Shown in pieces: positions 42,372-51,618 of a stretch of 54,046 nucleotides of DNA (the stretch's first letter is position 1; every line of letters begins with the position of its first letter). This DNA comes from Candidatus Electronema sp. (GTDB taxonomy: Bacteria > Desulfobacterota > Desulfobulbia > Desulfobulbales > Desulfobulbaceae), in contig JAPEVH010000004.1 of assembly GCA_026645415.1 (NCBI GenBank), forward strand, positions 1 through 54,046, in the 5' to 3' direction. A model generated the notes under the pieces. It did no database searches. It was not told where the DNA came from and saw only the letters and a program-made list of their open reading frames with translations. The position numbers and the translations under genes were made by a program.

Positions 42372-43334
42372 ATGCAGCAAAAGATAAAGCGTGTTGTTCC
42401 TATTCAGTCTTTACTCATAGCATTGCTTTTTCTGTTACCTAGTGTAGTTCCACTGTTGTTTGCTTGGCTGACACCACTATTAGCCGTTGCAATATTTGTT
42501 CTTTTGCAGACGGTAGATAATAATAGCCACACTGCTATCCTGCTGCGGAACAGTCTGCTGTTAAGTGGTATTTGTACAATACTATTGGGTGTTGAGGAAA
42601 TTTTTCTTTTTTCCTTGACCTTAGTACCCTTAGGTTGGAATTTCCGCCAAAGTGCTGTTCAAGGAAAATCTCCGGCAGGAGCTGCTGGTGCAGGGATAGT
42701 CGTTCTTGCATTGAGCTGGCTAGGATATTGGTTCTGTTATGCGGTACTGACAGGTATTAATCCATATACTAGCTTGCTTACAGATCTGCAAACCTCACTG
42801 ACTCAGCTTGTCGAGGCATATCGAGTCAGTAGTACAGATTTCCCTGCCGAGATGCTCTACAGCATGGAGGTAACGAGTGCATGGCTACGTCAACATTTGC
42901 CATCCTTGTTGCCAGGACTATTAGCAAGCAGTATAGTACTCACTGTCTGGCTCAATATGACGTTAAGCAACTGGCTATTATATAAATTATGGCCAGATAA
43001 ATCCCCTTGGCAGGAATATCGTTGTTGGCGATTGCCGGATCAATGTGTCTGGCTGCTGATCGTTGGAGCAGGTTTAGCAGTAATCGGTAGCGGTTACATA
43101 CAAACCACTGGATATACCGTGACTGCTGTAATGACTTTGATTTACTTTTTTCAAGGCACAGCAGTATTTGCACACCTGCTACACCGTTGGAAGGTTCCAG
43201 CCTTGTGGCGATTTTTTCTATATTTCATCGTAGCGGCTCAAGGTTACGGTATGCTTTTGCTAACCGTAGCCGGCGTAGCAGACATTTGGGCCGACTTCCG
43301 CAAACTGGCACCGGACGAGCAAGCTGACAGGTAA
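42372..43334 (+). CDS. DUF2232 (YybS-like) membrane protein
   Basis: A 320-residue integral membrane protein with about eight hydrophobic helices, the arrangement of DUF2232/YybS proteins that commonly sit between rpsR and rplI. Function is unknown; it may relate to membrane or small-molecule transport. A motif QxxxxW-type WRLPDQCVWLL followed by VIGSGYIQT sits in the C-terminal half, where this family is most conserved. It begins 37 bases after rpsR. Confidence 0.8.
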   Translation: MQQKIKRVVPIQSLLIALLFLLPSVVPLLFAWLTPLLAVAIFVLLQTVDNNSHTAILLRNSLLLSGICTILLGVEEIFLFSLTLVPLGWNFRQSAVQGKSPAGAAGAGIVVLALSWLGYWFCYAVLTGINPYTSLLTDLQTSLTQLVEAYRVSSTDFPAEMLYSMEVTSAWLRQHLPSLLPGLLASSIVLTVWLNMTLSNWLLYKLWPDKSPWQEYRCWRLPDQCVWLLIVGAGLAVIGSGYIQTTGYTVTAVMTLIYFFQGTAVFAHLLHRWKVPALWRFFLYFIVAAQGYGMLLLTVAGVADIWADFRKLAPDEQADR

Positions 43335-43393
43335 TCCTGAAAACAAGAGCTATTGTCCAGTAGCCAACTCACAGATCGACGAGGAACAGGCAA

Positions 43394-43852
43394 ATGGAAA
43401 TCATTTTGCGCAAAACAATCGACACGTTAGGCCGGGAAGGCGAGGTGGTTAAGGTTAAGCCCGGCTATGCCCGTAATTATCTTATTCCCCAAAATTTTGC
43501 CACCCCGGTAAACAAAGCGAGCTTGGCTCGGCTTCAGAAAGAGCAAGCGGCAATTGCCAAGCGACTGGCTGAGGAAAAGAAAAATGCCGAGGCTCTGGCT
43601 GCTCAACTAGCCAATATGACAGTTGTCATTACTCGTAAAACTGGTAATGAAGGTCGTCTTTTTGGTTCAGTTACCAGCGCGGACATTGCTGAACAGCTTA
43701 CGCAGCGTGGTGTTACCATAGAACGCAAGGCCATCATGCTGAAGGAAGCAATTAAAAGCATTAGCGAGACTGTTGTTACAGTCAAGGTGGGCTATCAGAT
43801 GACCTGTGAAATCACCGTGCAGGTAGTCTCTGAAACCGCTGTAGGAGTCTAA
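43394..43852 (+). CDS. rplI: 50S ribosomal protein L9
   Basis: A 152-residue L9: N-terminal RNA-binding part MEIILRKTIDTLGREGEVVKVKPGYARNYLIPQ with the conserved Gly-rich pattern, a long connecting helix (~42-75) and a C-terminal domain (GRLFGSVTSADIAEQL). Full length. GAGGAACAGG lies upstream of the ATG. A terminator follows. Confidence 0.97.
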   Translation: MEIILRKTIDTLGREGEVVKVKPGYARNYLIPQNFATPVNKASLARLQKEQAAIAKRLAEEKKNAEALAAQLANMTVVITRKTGNEGRLFGSVTSADIAEQLTQRGVTIERKAIMLKEAIKSISETVVTVKVGYQMTCEITVQVVSETAVGV

Positions 43853-43887
43853 CAGACTGCTTCTTGGAAATATTTTTTGTAAGTCAA

Positions 43888-43916
43888 GGCTGTGGCGTAT
43901 TGCTACAGCCTTTTTC
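43888..43916 (+). terminator. terminator after rplI
   Basis: GGCTGTGGC pairs with GCTACAGCC (one mismatch) around GTATT, followed by TTTTTC. It separates the ribosomal genes from dnaB. Confidence 0.85.
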
Positions 43917-43969
43917 TTTCTCTGCCATCTCTTGGCAACATGTAGCTAACACTCCACCTTTCCGGGGCA

Positions 43970-46900
43970 ATGTCTCCGTTGTCTGACCATCTCATACCTT
44001 TCCGCCGTTTTGGACAGCGTGATCAGTCAGCATCCGCCGCCCCGTCCACATCAGGTCGTCTACCACCCCAGAATGTGGAAGTGGAGCAGACCCTGCTCGG
44101 CACTATTATGCTTCAGGACAAAGCACTGCTCATGGTAGTAGAGCTGCTCCAGCCTGAAGACTTCTATGTAGCTGCCCATAAAGTTATTTTCGAGGCTTTA
44201 GTTAGTCTGTTTGAGCGGCAAGAACCACACGATCTGCTCTCAGTCACTAACCTGCTTCAAGACCAAAACCGGCTGGAAAAGGCAGGAGGAAAAGACTATC
44301 TAACCCAGCTCACAGATGTCATTCCCTTTACCGGAATGCTGGAGCATCATGCCAAGATTATCCGCCAGAAAGCTGTTCTGCGACGGCTAATCCAAAGCAG
44401 TAATGAGGTCGCAGCTCGCTGCTATGATGCCCAAGATGACATTGATGCGCTGGTTGATCGGGCAGAGCAGACGATTTTTGAGGTGGCCCAGTCTCGGAAA
44501 AAGCAAGGCTTTGAGTCGATGGCAAAGATCGTACCCAAAGCTTTTGACCGGATAACGCGGCTCGCCGAACGGAGAGAGCATGTTACCGGCGTGGCTACTG
44601 GCTACGAAGAGCTAGACAGAATGACTGCTGGCCTACAACCCTCAGATCTGATTATTTTGGCAGCCAGACCGAGTATGGGGAAGGCTCAACCGCTTGATGC
44701 CCTTGTATTAACTTCTGAAGGCTTCAAACAGATGGGTAAACTCCGTATTGGTGACAGTCTGGCCTCGGTTGACGGCCAGCCTTCGCAGGTGCTAGGTATT
44801 TATCCGCAGGGTCAACAGCAAGTGTACCAGATCACGTTTGCAGATGGACGTTCCACGGAATGCTGTGCTGAACATCTCTGGCAAATTTATTATCGGAGTT
44901 GGCCTAAGCCCCGCATTATCAATACAAGCAAATTGATGGAACTGCTTCAGCGGAAACGGTATCAGAACCGGCTCTGGATTGATACCTTTAGTGGTGACTT
45001 TGGCCTTGATGACAATCTGTTGCTTGACCCTTGGCTGCTAGGTGCCTTACTCGGTGATGGAACGCTGCGGGGATCTTCTCTTCAGTTCAGCACAGCCAGC
45101 GTAGAGATATTGCAGAAGATCAAAACAGCTATCGGTAAGCGAATGACTCTTGTCCATTCAGAAAATTTTGATTACCGAATCGTCCTAAAGGATGGCGCAC
45201 ACTGCAAGGGTATTCAGGGAGTACAAAAAAATCCAATTGTCGCTGCCTTGCGACAATTGGGCATTTGGGGCTGCCGGGCTGAAGATAAGTTTATCCCTGC
45301 TTGCTATCTGAAAGCCTCACGTCTAGGACGGATGCAGCTTTTAGCTGGGCTGTTGGATACTGACGGCTGGGTGGAAAAATTTGGTGCTATCCGTTTTTGC
45401 ACAGTGAGTAGGCAGCTTGCTGAGGACATGATTGCACTTGTCCGTTCACTCGGTGGCACGGCCAATTTTTCCGCAAAGGAAGCAAAATACACGTATAATC
45501 AAGAACAGCGAATAGGCCAAACTGCATACGTTTGTAACCTTCAAATTCCTGATGCAGAATCATTATCTCTCCTACAAAAAAAACAGGCACGGATCAAGAC
45601 AAGACAGCGTATTCGCCGGTTAAATATTCGTAGTATTGTGCCAAGTCGAGTGACTGAAACGCAGTGCATCACAGTGAGTCATCCTTCTCAGCTTTATGTG
45701 ACTAATAATTACATAGTCACGCACAACACCTCGCTGGCCTTAAATATTGTTCAACATGCGGCAATGGTCAATAAGGTGCCGACTGCTGTATTCAGTCTCG
45801 AAATGTCAGCAGAACAGCTTGCCCTACGAATGCTCTGTGCCTTTGGTCGAGTAGATTCGCAACGTATTCGTACAGGTCGTCTCGTGGAAGCTGACTGGCC
45901 CAAGCTCACAAGGGCCACTGGGATGCTTACAGACTTGCCTATTTATATTGATGATACTCCAGGCGTGACCGTGCTAGAAATGCGTGCCAAAGCCAGACGT
46001 TTAAAGGCAGAGCATGATTTAGGCTTGGTCGTGGTCGATTATCTTCAGCTTATGCAAGGGCCTTCTAGGAGCGAAAGCAGGAATCAAGAAATCAGTGAAA
46101 TTTCCCGCTCGTTAAAGGCAATGGCCAAAGAGCTAGATGTGCCGGTCTTGGCCTTATCTCAGCTCAACCGAAGTTTGGAAAGCCGCACTGATAAGCGACC
46201 TATGATGTCGGATTTACGGGAATGTGTGACCGGTGACACTTTGGTGATGCTTGCTGATGGCTGCCGTGTTCCCATCTGTGCATTGGTCGGAGAAAAACCC
46301 TCTGTTATTTCATTGAATAAAGAAGGCAAACTTGAGCCGTCAGTTGCAGAGATGGTTTGGTCAGCAGGCAAAAAAGAAATTGTGCGGATTCAGTTCGCCA
46401 GCGGACGCAGCCTGCGCTGCTCCAAGGCACATCGGCTGCGCGGTCTCTATGAATGGAAACTGGCCGCCGACCTCCAGCCCGGTGACCGTATAGCTCTTGC
46501 CCGCAATCTACCGGAACCTGCGCAGTCAACTTCTTGGTCTGAGCACGAGATTATTCTGTTGGCACATTTGGTTGGTGACGGTAGTTATGTCAAAAAACAG
46601 CCGTTACGCTACACCACTGCCAGCGAAGAGAACAGCGTGGCAGTCACTGAGGCAGCGCAATTTTTTGGCTCAATAGTCAATCGTCAAGCCGGACGGGGCA
46701 ACTGGCATCAATTAGTCATTAGCGGCAATGGTAACCGCTGGCATCCAGCTGGGGTTGGCAAGTGGCTCAAGGAATTAGGGATATTTGGCCAACGTTCACA
46801 TGAAAAGCATTTGCCAATGGGTGTATTCCAATTACCCAAAGAGCAGCTTGCTCTTTTTCTCCGCCATCTCTGGGCAACAGACGGTAGTATTCATGCTGGC

Positions 46901-47698
46901 AAGGAAAAACCAAGAATTTATTTCAGCACAGCAAGTGAGAGACTTATTCGTGATGTTGCTGCCCTGCTCCTGCGTTTTGGCCTTGTCGCCCGCATCAAGC
47001 ATGTCACAGCGGCCACAAGCTCGCAAGGCTGGTTCACTGCCGATATTTCTGGAGCAGAACAACAACGGATTTTTCTCCGGGAGATTGGTGCATTTGGTCC
47101 ACGTCAAGAACCTGCGGAAAAAGCAACGGCCATGCTGGAGAACGTTGTCAGCAATCCTAATATAGACACTTTGCCGAAAGAAGTGTTTACGTATGTCCGT
47201 GAACAAATGCACCTACAAGGTATAACGTCTCGTCAAATGGCCGAGCTGCGTGGCAGAGCGTATAATGGAACAGCAAGTTTTAAGTTTGCCCCTTCACGGG
47301 AAAGCCTGTTCAGCTACGCCAAGCAATTGGATGATAACTGGTTGCTCAACCTCACAAAGAATGATTTGTTCTGGGACAAAGTGACTGCTATCGAACCAGT
47401 AGGTGAGGAAGAAGTATTTGATCTAACCGTACCAGGTAATGCCTGTTGGTTAGCAGATGGCATAGTCAGTCATAATTCGGGCGCAATTGAGCAAGATGCT
47501 GATGTTATTATGTTTATTTACAGAGACGAAGTCTATAACAAGTCTCCAGACAATCCGAATAAAGGCATTGCTGAAGTGATTATTGGCAAACAGCGTAATG
47601 GGCCGACAGGGGTGATTACTTTGACGTTTACGGGCGAATATACTTCTTTCGAGAACTATACCAACAGGAACGAACCATCAGGGGCTTCGTTCGGCTAA
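43970..47698 (+). CDS. dnaB: replicative DNA helicase DnaB precursor with two inteins
   Basis: A 1242-residue precursor; removing the inteins (residues 239-586 and 752-1169) leaves a 476-residue DnaB of normal size. The N-terminal domain opens PPQNVEVEQTLLGTIMLQDKAL. The RecA-like ATPase has Walker A ARPSMGK|T (split by intein 1), FSLEMSAEQLALRML, Walker B LVVVDYLQLM, the SDLRE|SGAIEQDADVI segment (split by intein 2) and IIGKQRNGPTG near the end. DnaB unwinds the replication fork, so both inteins must splice for viability. Start ATG at 43970 has a weak ribosome binding site. It follows a terminator and precedes leuS by 122 bases. Confidence 0.97.
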   Translation: MSPLSDHLIPFRRFGQRDQSASAAPSTSGRLPPQNVEVEQTLLGTIMLQDKALLMVVELLQPEDFYVAAHKVIFEALVSLFERQEPHDLLSVTNLLQDQNRLEKAGGKDYLTQLTDVIPFTGMLEHHAKIIRQKAVLRRLIQSSNEVAARCYDAQDDIDALVDRAEQTIFEVAQSRKKQGFESMAKIVPKAFDRITRLAERREHVTGVATGYEELDRMTAGLQPSDLIILAARPSMGKAQPLDALVLTSEGFKQMGKLRIGDSLASVDGQPSQVLGIYPQGQQQVYQITFADGRSTECCAEHLWQIYYRSWPKPRIINTSKLMELLQRKRYQNRLWIDTFSGDFGLDDNLLLDPWLLGALLGDGTLRGSSLQFSTASVEILQKIKTAIGKRMTLVHSENFDYRIVLKDGAHCKGIQGVQKNPIVAALRQLGIWGCRAEDKFIPACYLKASRLGRMQLLAGLLDTDGWVEKFGAIRFCTVSRQLAEDMIALVRSLGGTANFSAKEAKYTYNQEQRIGQTAYVCNLQIPDAESLSLLQKKQARIKTRQRIRRLNIRSIVPSRVTETQCITVSHPSQLYVTNNYIVTHNTSLALNIVQHAAMVNKVPTAVFSLEMSAEQLALRMLCAFGRVDSQRIRTGRLVEADWPKLTRATGMLTDLPIYIDDTPGVTVLEMRAKARRLKAEHDLGLVVVDYLQLMQGPSRSESRNQEISEISRSLKAMAKELDVPVLALSQLNRSLESRTDKRPMMSDLRECVTGDTLVMLADGCRVPICALVGEKPSVISLNKEGKLEPSVAEMVWSAGKKEIVRIQFASGRSLRCSKAHRLRGLYEWKLAADLQPGDRIALARNLPEPAQSTSWSEHEIILLAHLVGDGSYVKKQPLRYTTASEENSVAVTEAAQFFGSIVNRQAGRGNWHQLVISGNGNRWHPAGVGKWLKELGIFGQRSHEKHLPMGVFQLPKEQLALFLRHLWATDGSIHAGKEKPRIYFSTASERLIRDVAALLLRFGLVARIKHVTAATSSQGWFTADISGAEQQRIFLREIGAFGPRQEPAEKATAMLENVVSNPNIDTLPKEVFTYVREQMHLQGITSRQMAELRGRAYNGTASFKFAPSRESLFSYAKQLDDNWLLNLTKNDLFWDKVTAIEPVGEEEVFDLTVPGNACWLADGIVSHNSGAIEQDADVIMFIYRDEVYNKSPDNPNKGIAEVIIGKQRNGPTGVITLTFTGEYTSFENYTNRNEPSGASFG
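44684..45727 (+). other. intein 1 in DnaB P-loop (class 3 type, LAGLIDADG)
   Basis: 348 residues inserted between Lys and Thr of the Walker A motif. It begins AQPLDALVL, so there is no Cys or Ser nucleophile at position 1. The other class 3 hallmarks are present: Trp66 two residues after the block B His64 (AEHLW), Cys328 in the block F CITV segment and Thr346 just before the terminal His-Asn (VTHN), with Thr as the +1 residue. A homing endonuclease with two LAGLIDADG-like motifs (LLGALLGDGTL and LLAGLLDTDGW) lies in the middle and looks intact. Confidence 0.9.
46223..47476 (+). other. intein 2 in DnaB (class 1, LAGLIDADG)
   Basis: 418 residues inserted in SDLRE|SGAIEQDADVI, a known DnaB insertion position. 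It begins CVTGDTLVML, has block B CSKAHRLRG, and ends DGIVSHN with Ser as the +1 residue, so all class 1 splicing residues are present. The endonuclease motifs are LLAHLVGDGSY and FLRHLWATDGS, apparently intact. Confidence 0.93.
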
Positions 47699-47820
47699 AA
47701 AATAGGCAAAACAAGCCAAATTCTGTGCGTTAGTCACATTTTTTGCTGTGCAGAAAAAACAGCACATTGTATGCTGCTTCGATCAACAGACTTTTTTCCT
47801 TTTAGGCAGAACAAATTATT

Positions 47821-50322
47821 ATGGACACCAGCAGGCAGGAAACACTCAAATACGATTTCAAAAGCATTGAAGCGAAATGGCAGCAGATTTGGCAGACAGA
47901 ACAGCCGTATAAAGTCAGTGCAGATCCGCAGCAGCCTAAATATTACGTCTTGGAGATGTTTCCCTATCCGTCAGGGCGCATCCACATGGGGCATGTTCGT
48001 AACTACTCCATTGGCGATGTGATAGCCCGTTACAAGAGGATGCGCGGTTTCAACGTCCTGCATCCAATGGGCTGGGATGCTTTTGGTTTACCCGCAGAGA
48101 ATGCTGCTCTCAAGCATGGCGTGCATCCAGCTCAATGGACTTACAGCAATATTGATTATATGCGCGGCCAGCTCAAGGCGATGGGTCTGAGTTATGACTG
48201 GGATCGAGAAATTGCTACTTGCCGTCCAGAATATTATCGCTGGGAACAGCACGTTTTTCTCCAACTTTTAGAAAAAGGGCTGGTTTATCGTAAAAAGACT
48301 ACCGTCAACTGGTGCGAGGATTGCGCCACGGTTCTTGCCCGTGAGCAGGTGATCAATGGCTGCTGCTGGCGCTGCGACAGCCAAGTAGTACCAAAAAATA
48401 TGTATGGTTGGTTCCTTAAAATCACTGACTACGCAGAGGAATTACTGGCTGATCTTGACAAGCTGGGTGGCTGGCCAGAAAAAGTCGTGACCATGCAGCG
48501 CAACTGGATCGGCAAAAGCCAAGGTTTAGCTTGCGATTTTCAGGTTGAAGAACGGGACGACAAAATCACGATTTTTACGACAAGGCCCGACACCATTTTT
48601 GGTGTGACTTTCATGTCCTTGGCCCCGGAGCATCCGCTGATTGATAGCCTGATTACAGGCACGGAGCAGGAGGCAGCAGTGCGCGGTTTTATCGAGCAAA
48701 CCTTGCAAGAAAAGCAGCGCATGGCCTTGGATCAAGAGCCGGAAAAGCACGGTATTTTCACTGGCAAATATTGTCTCAATCCCTTCACCAACGAGCGGGT
48801 GCCGATTTACGTAGCTAACTTTGTCCTGATGGAATATGGCACTGGTGCAGTTATGGCGGTACCTGCGCATGATCAGCGCGATTTTGAGTTTGCCCGCAAA
48901 TACGATCTGCCAGTGCGCCCTGTAGTGCAGCCAGAGGAACGGCTTGAAGGCAGTAGTATGGAATCGGCTTGGGAGGGAGACGGTGTTTTAGCAGATTCAG
49001 GAAAATTTTCTGGTTTGCCTGCGACAGAGGCGAAAAAAGCGGTCATTGCCGAGGCGGAAAAACAGGGCATTGGTAGAGCACACATCACATGGCGGCTCCG
49101 CGACTGGGGCATTTCTCGCCAGCGCTACTGGGGCGCGCCAATTCCAGTCATTCACTGTGAAAGCTGCGGCACAGTGCCAGTTCCAAAAGAGCAGCTACCT
49201 GTGGTGCTGCCGGGCACTGAGTCACCTTACGGTAGTCATGCCCCGCTTCACCATCAGGAAGCGTTTTACAGCACAAGCTGTCCTAAGTGTGGTCAAGCAG
49301 CCAAGCGCGAAACCGATACTATGGACACGTTCATGGAATCGTCATGGTATTTTGCCCGCTACATTAGCCCACGCGACGAAACTAGCCTTATCAACCAAGA
49401 AGCAGGCACGTATTGGCTGGCTGTTGATCAATACATTGGCGGTGTTGAACACGCAATCCTCCATCTCCTTTACTCTCGTTTCTTCACCAAGCTGCTGCGT
49501 GATCTCGGCTATTTGGATATTTCTGAACCGTTCACCAACCTGCTTACGCAAGGCATGGTGATCAAAGACGGTGCTAAAATGTCCAAGTCCAAGGGTAATG
49601 TGGTAGACCCGGATGATTTGATTCAACAATATGGCGCAGACACAGTGCGGCTTTTTGCCCTTTTTGCTGCTCCACCAGAACGTGATTTGGAATGGAATCC
49701 GCAAGGCGTTGAAGGATGTTTCCGTTTCCTCAGCCGGGTTTTTCGTTTGATTCATGCTAACTTGGCTTGCTTTGCCGCTGAACATGCAGGCAATATCGCA
49801 ATTGACCAGCTTGCCCCTGCTGACCGCCAGCTCCACCGCAAAACCCATCAAACTATCTTCCGGGTAACGGGGAGCATTGAAAGCAACTTCCATTTCAACA
49901 CCGCCATAGCTGGGGTAATGGAACTTGTTAACCAAATCAGTGCAGCTACTGGCGAGGAAACAGCTTCATCTATGAATCAAGATGTGCTCAGAGAAGCCTT
50001 GGAAATCGTCCTCCTCCTTCTTTTTCCGATGGTGCCGCATTTCTGCGAGGAACTGTGGCAGCTCACAGGCCACAGCCAGACCTTGCAGAAGCAGCGTTGG
50101 CCGGATGCTAACTATGCGGCCACACTAGAAGACGAGCTGACAATAGTCATCCAAGTTAACGGCAAGCTGCGCTCCCGCCTCCAAGTTCCAACAGAGACCG
50201 GTGAAGAAGAGATAAAGGCTCTGGCTCTGGCTGATGAGCGAGTGACGAGTTTCATCACTGAAAAATCGGTTCAGAAAATTATTGTAGTCAAAGACAAACT
50301 TGTTAATATTGTCGTTAAGTGA
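47821..50322 (+). CDS. leuS: leucyl-tRNA synthetase
   Basis: An 833-residue class I synthetase charging tRNA-Leu. The HIGH motif is HMGH in YPSGRIHMGHVRNYS; the KMSKS loop is in KDGAKMSKSKGNVVDP. The editing (CP1) domain shows TTRPDTIFGVTF and MAVPAHDQRDFEFA. The zinc-type knots are visible as CEDCATVLA and CESCGTVP/CPKCG. The C-terminal anticodon and extension domains are complete (VQVNGKLRSRLQV). Length is slightly below the E. coli 860. It precedes lptE, as in many Gram-negative bacteria. Confidence 0.97.
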   Translation: MDTSRQETLKYDFKSIEAKWQQIWQTEQPYKVSADPQQPKYYVLEMFPYPSGRIHMGHVRNYSIGDVIARYKRMRGFNVLHPMGWDAFGLPAENAALKHGVHPAQWTYSNIDYMRGQLKAMGLSYDWDREIATCRPEYYRWEQHVFLQLLEKGLVYRKKTTVNWCEDCATVLAREQVINGCCWRCDSQVVPKNMYGWFLKITDYAEELLADLDKLGGWPEKVVTMQRNWIGKSQGLACDFQVEERDDKITIFTTRPDTIFGVTFMSLAPEHPLIDSLITGTEQEAAVRGFIEQTLQEKQRMALDQEPEKHGIFTGKYCLNPFTNERVPIYVANFVLMEYGTGAVMAVPAHDQRDFEFARKYDLPVRPVVQPEERLEGSSMESAWEGDGVLADSGKFSGLPATEAKKAVIAEAEKQGIGRAHITWRLRDWGISRQRYWGAPIPVIHCESCGTVPVPKEQLPVVLPGTESPYGSHAPLHHQEAFYSTSCPKCGQAAKRETDTMDTFMESSWYFARYISPRDETSLINQEAGTYWLAVDQYIGGVEHAILHLLYSRFFTKLLRDLGYLDISEPFTNLLTQGMVIKDGAKMSKSKGNVVDPDDLIQQYGADTVRLFALFAAPPERDLEWNPQGVEGCFRFLSRVFRLIHANLACFAAEHAGNIAIDQLAPADRQLHRKTHQTIFRVTGSIESNFHFNTAIAGVMELVNQISAATGEETASSMNQDVLREALEIVLLLLFPMVPHFCEELWQLTGHSQTLQKQRWPDANYAATLEDELTIVIQVNGKLRSRLQVPTETGEEEIKALALADERVTSFITEKSVQKIIVVKDKLVNIVVK

Positions 50323-50348
50323 TTCGACGCAAAACAAAGGAGCTGACT

Positions 50349-50876
50349 GTGAATAGAATATTTGCAAAGCTGCTACCCATTTTCTGCCTCTCATTGCTGT
50401 TTGGCGGCTGTAGCGGTTATTATTTTCCTAATGTCTATGATGGGCCAGTCGTATCGATTTATATGCAAACATGGCAAAATCGTACTGACCGGCTTGGTAT
50501 TGACAGTACCATGTATAACGCCTTGTCTTCGTGGTTTTTGAAATCAGATAAGCTCAATCTGACCAAAGAAAAAGAAGGCGCAGACATGATGTTGGCAGGA
50601 GAAATAGTCTCTATTCATCTGCCCGGCATTGGTTGGAACAGCTCCGCCCGAACTACAGATGTCAAGGTCGAATTGGTGCTCCGTTATGTACTCAAAGATC
50701 TCAAGACCGGCAAAATTATCTGGGAGGCACCAAACGAAGTCTGGACAGAGGATTATAATACCGTGGTGCAGAATGCGGCGAATGAAGATGAAGCTATTGA
50801 GCAGATTCTCGACGATGTCGCAGAAAAAATCTATCTTGGCACGATCTCTAGAATTCGTAAAATATCTAAGAAATAA
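50349..50876 (+). CDS. lptE: LptE-like LPS assembly lipoprotein
   Basis: A 175-residue lipoprotein. The GTG at 50349 is chosen because AAAGGAG lies 8 bases upstream; it gives a signal peptide NRIFAKLLPIFCLSLLFGGC with a lipobox (FGGC, Cys about 21). The next residues GYYFPNVYDGPVVSIYMQTWQNRT and the beta strands with DVKVELVLRYVL and WEAPNEVW fit LptE/RlpB, which plugs LptD and inserts LPS into the outer membrane. Position after leuS supports this. The family diverges quickly, so the symbol is moderately sure. Confidence 0.75.
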   Translation: MNRIFAKLLPIFCLSLLFGGCSGYYFPNVYDGPVVSIYMQTWQNRTDRLGIDSTMYNALSSWFLKSDKLNLTKEKEGADMMLAGEIVSIHLPGIGWNSSARTTDVKVELVLRYVLKDLKTGKIIWEAPNEVWTEDYNTVVQNAANEDEAIEQILDDVAEKIYLGTISRIRKISKK

Positions 50877-51167
50877 GCCTAGTAGAGTCACAAAGCTCCC
50901 CAGATACAGTAGGGCACTGGGGAGTAGAACCCTTGACAAAATCAAGCGCAGACGCGAAAATCCAGCAAGGTCTTCACTTTTCTACTGGTATTGTACAGTG
51001 GGTATTTTCAGTCTTTTTTTGTAGAGGAAGTACCGCAAAGATAAAAAAAAGGTAAAAGTATTACAAACAGCTTCATATACCAGATGATCTGGCGTATAGT
51101 CAAAAAAATAGAGATCTACCGGTAGCCCGCTGCCGGACAACCACAGCAAAGTGAATGAGGGTACCAG

Positions 51168-51566
51168 ATGAACTACGGCGTAGTCAGTCAGGAGCAGCTT
51201 GAAAAAATTGATGAGATTTTATCTGAGCAGCTCATCAAAATAGGGGTGGACTGTGTCATCATTATTGACATGGCAGGAAATATTATCACGGCCAAAGACA
51301 ACGGTGCCTCGCGGTATGACGTGTATTCTTTTGCAGCTTTGGCGGCAGGTAACTTTGCCACCGTGGATGCAATGGCCAAACTCGTAGGCGAGCAAGAATT
51401 CTCTCTACTTTTCCATAAGGGCACAGACTGTAATATCCATTTTTCCAAGGTGGATGATGAGTTATTGCTCATTACTATGTTTGGCAAACATATTTCACTT
51501 GGCTTCTTACGGTTGAACGTAGTTAAAGCCTTAGAGCAGATACGCAAGCTCTGGACTGGCAAGTAA
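51168..51566 (+). CDS. roadblock/LC7-domain protein (MglB-like)
   Basis: A 132-residue protein with a single roadblock/LC7 domain (~12-110): LEKIDEILSEQLIKIGVDCVIIIDMAGNIITA, then LAAGNFATVDAMAKLVGE and LLITMFG. These homodimers bind small GTPases, as MglB is the GAP for MglA in Myxococcus. It lies 52 bases before an MglA-like GTPase, so a partner or GAP role is likely. AGGGTACCAG just upstream of the ATG is a weak ribosome binding site. Confidence 0.88.
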   Translation: MNYGVVSQEQLEKIDEILSEQLIKIGVDCVIIIDMAGNIITAKDNGASRYDVYSFAALAAGNFATVDAMAKLVGEQEFSLLFHKGTDCNIHFSKVDDELLLITMFGKHISLGFLRLNVVKALEQIRKLWTGK

Positions 51567-51618
51567 CAGGACTTTTTCTTGCTGTCAACAGCATCAATCC
51601 ATTCAGCAGGAGACTGCC

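Noticed and set aside
47740-47775. TGCTGT/ACAGCA dyad before leuS as a T-box or terminator
   Set aside because: No T-box core sequence and no T-run; the gap is too short for a T-box leader.
50896-50924. Hairpin CTCCCCAG/CTGGGGAG after lptE as a terminator
   Set aside because: The 8-bp stem is real but has a 13-base loop and no T-run after it, so termination cannot be claimed.
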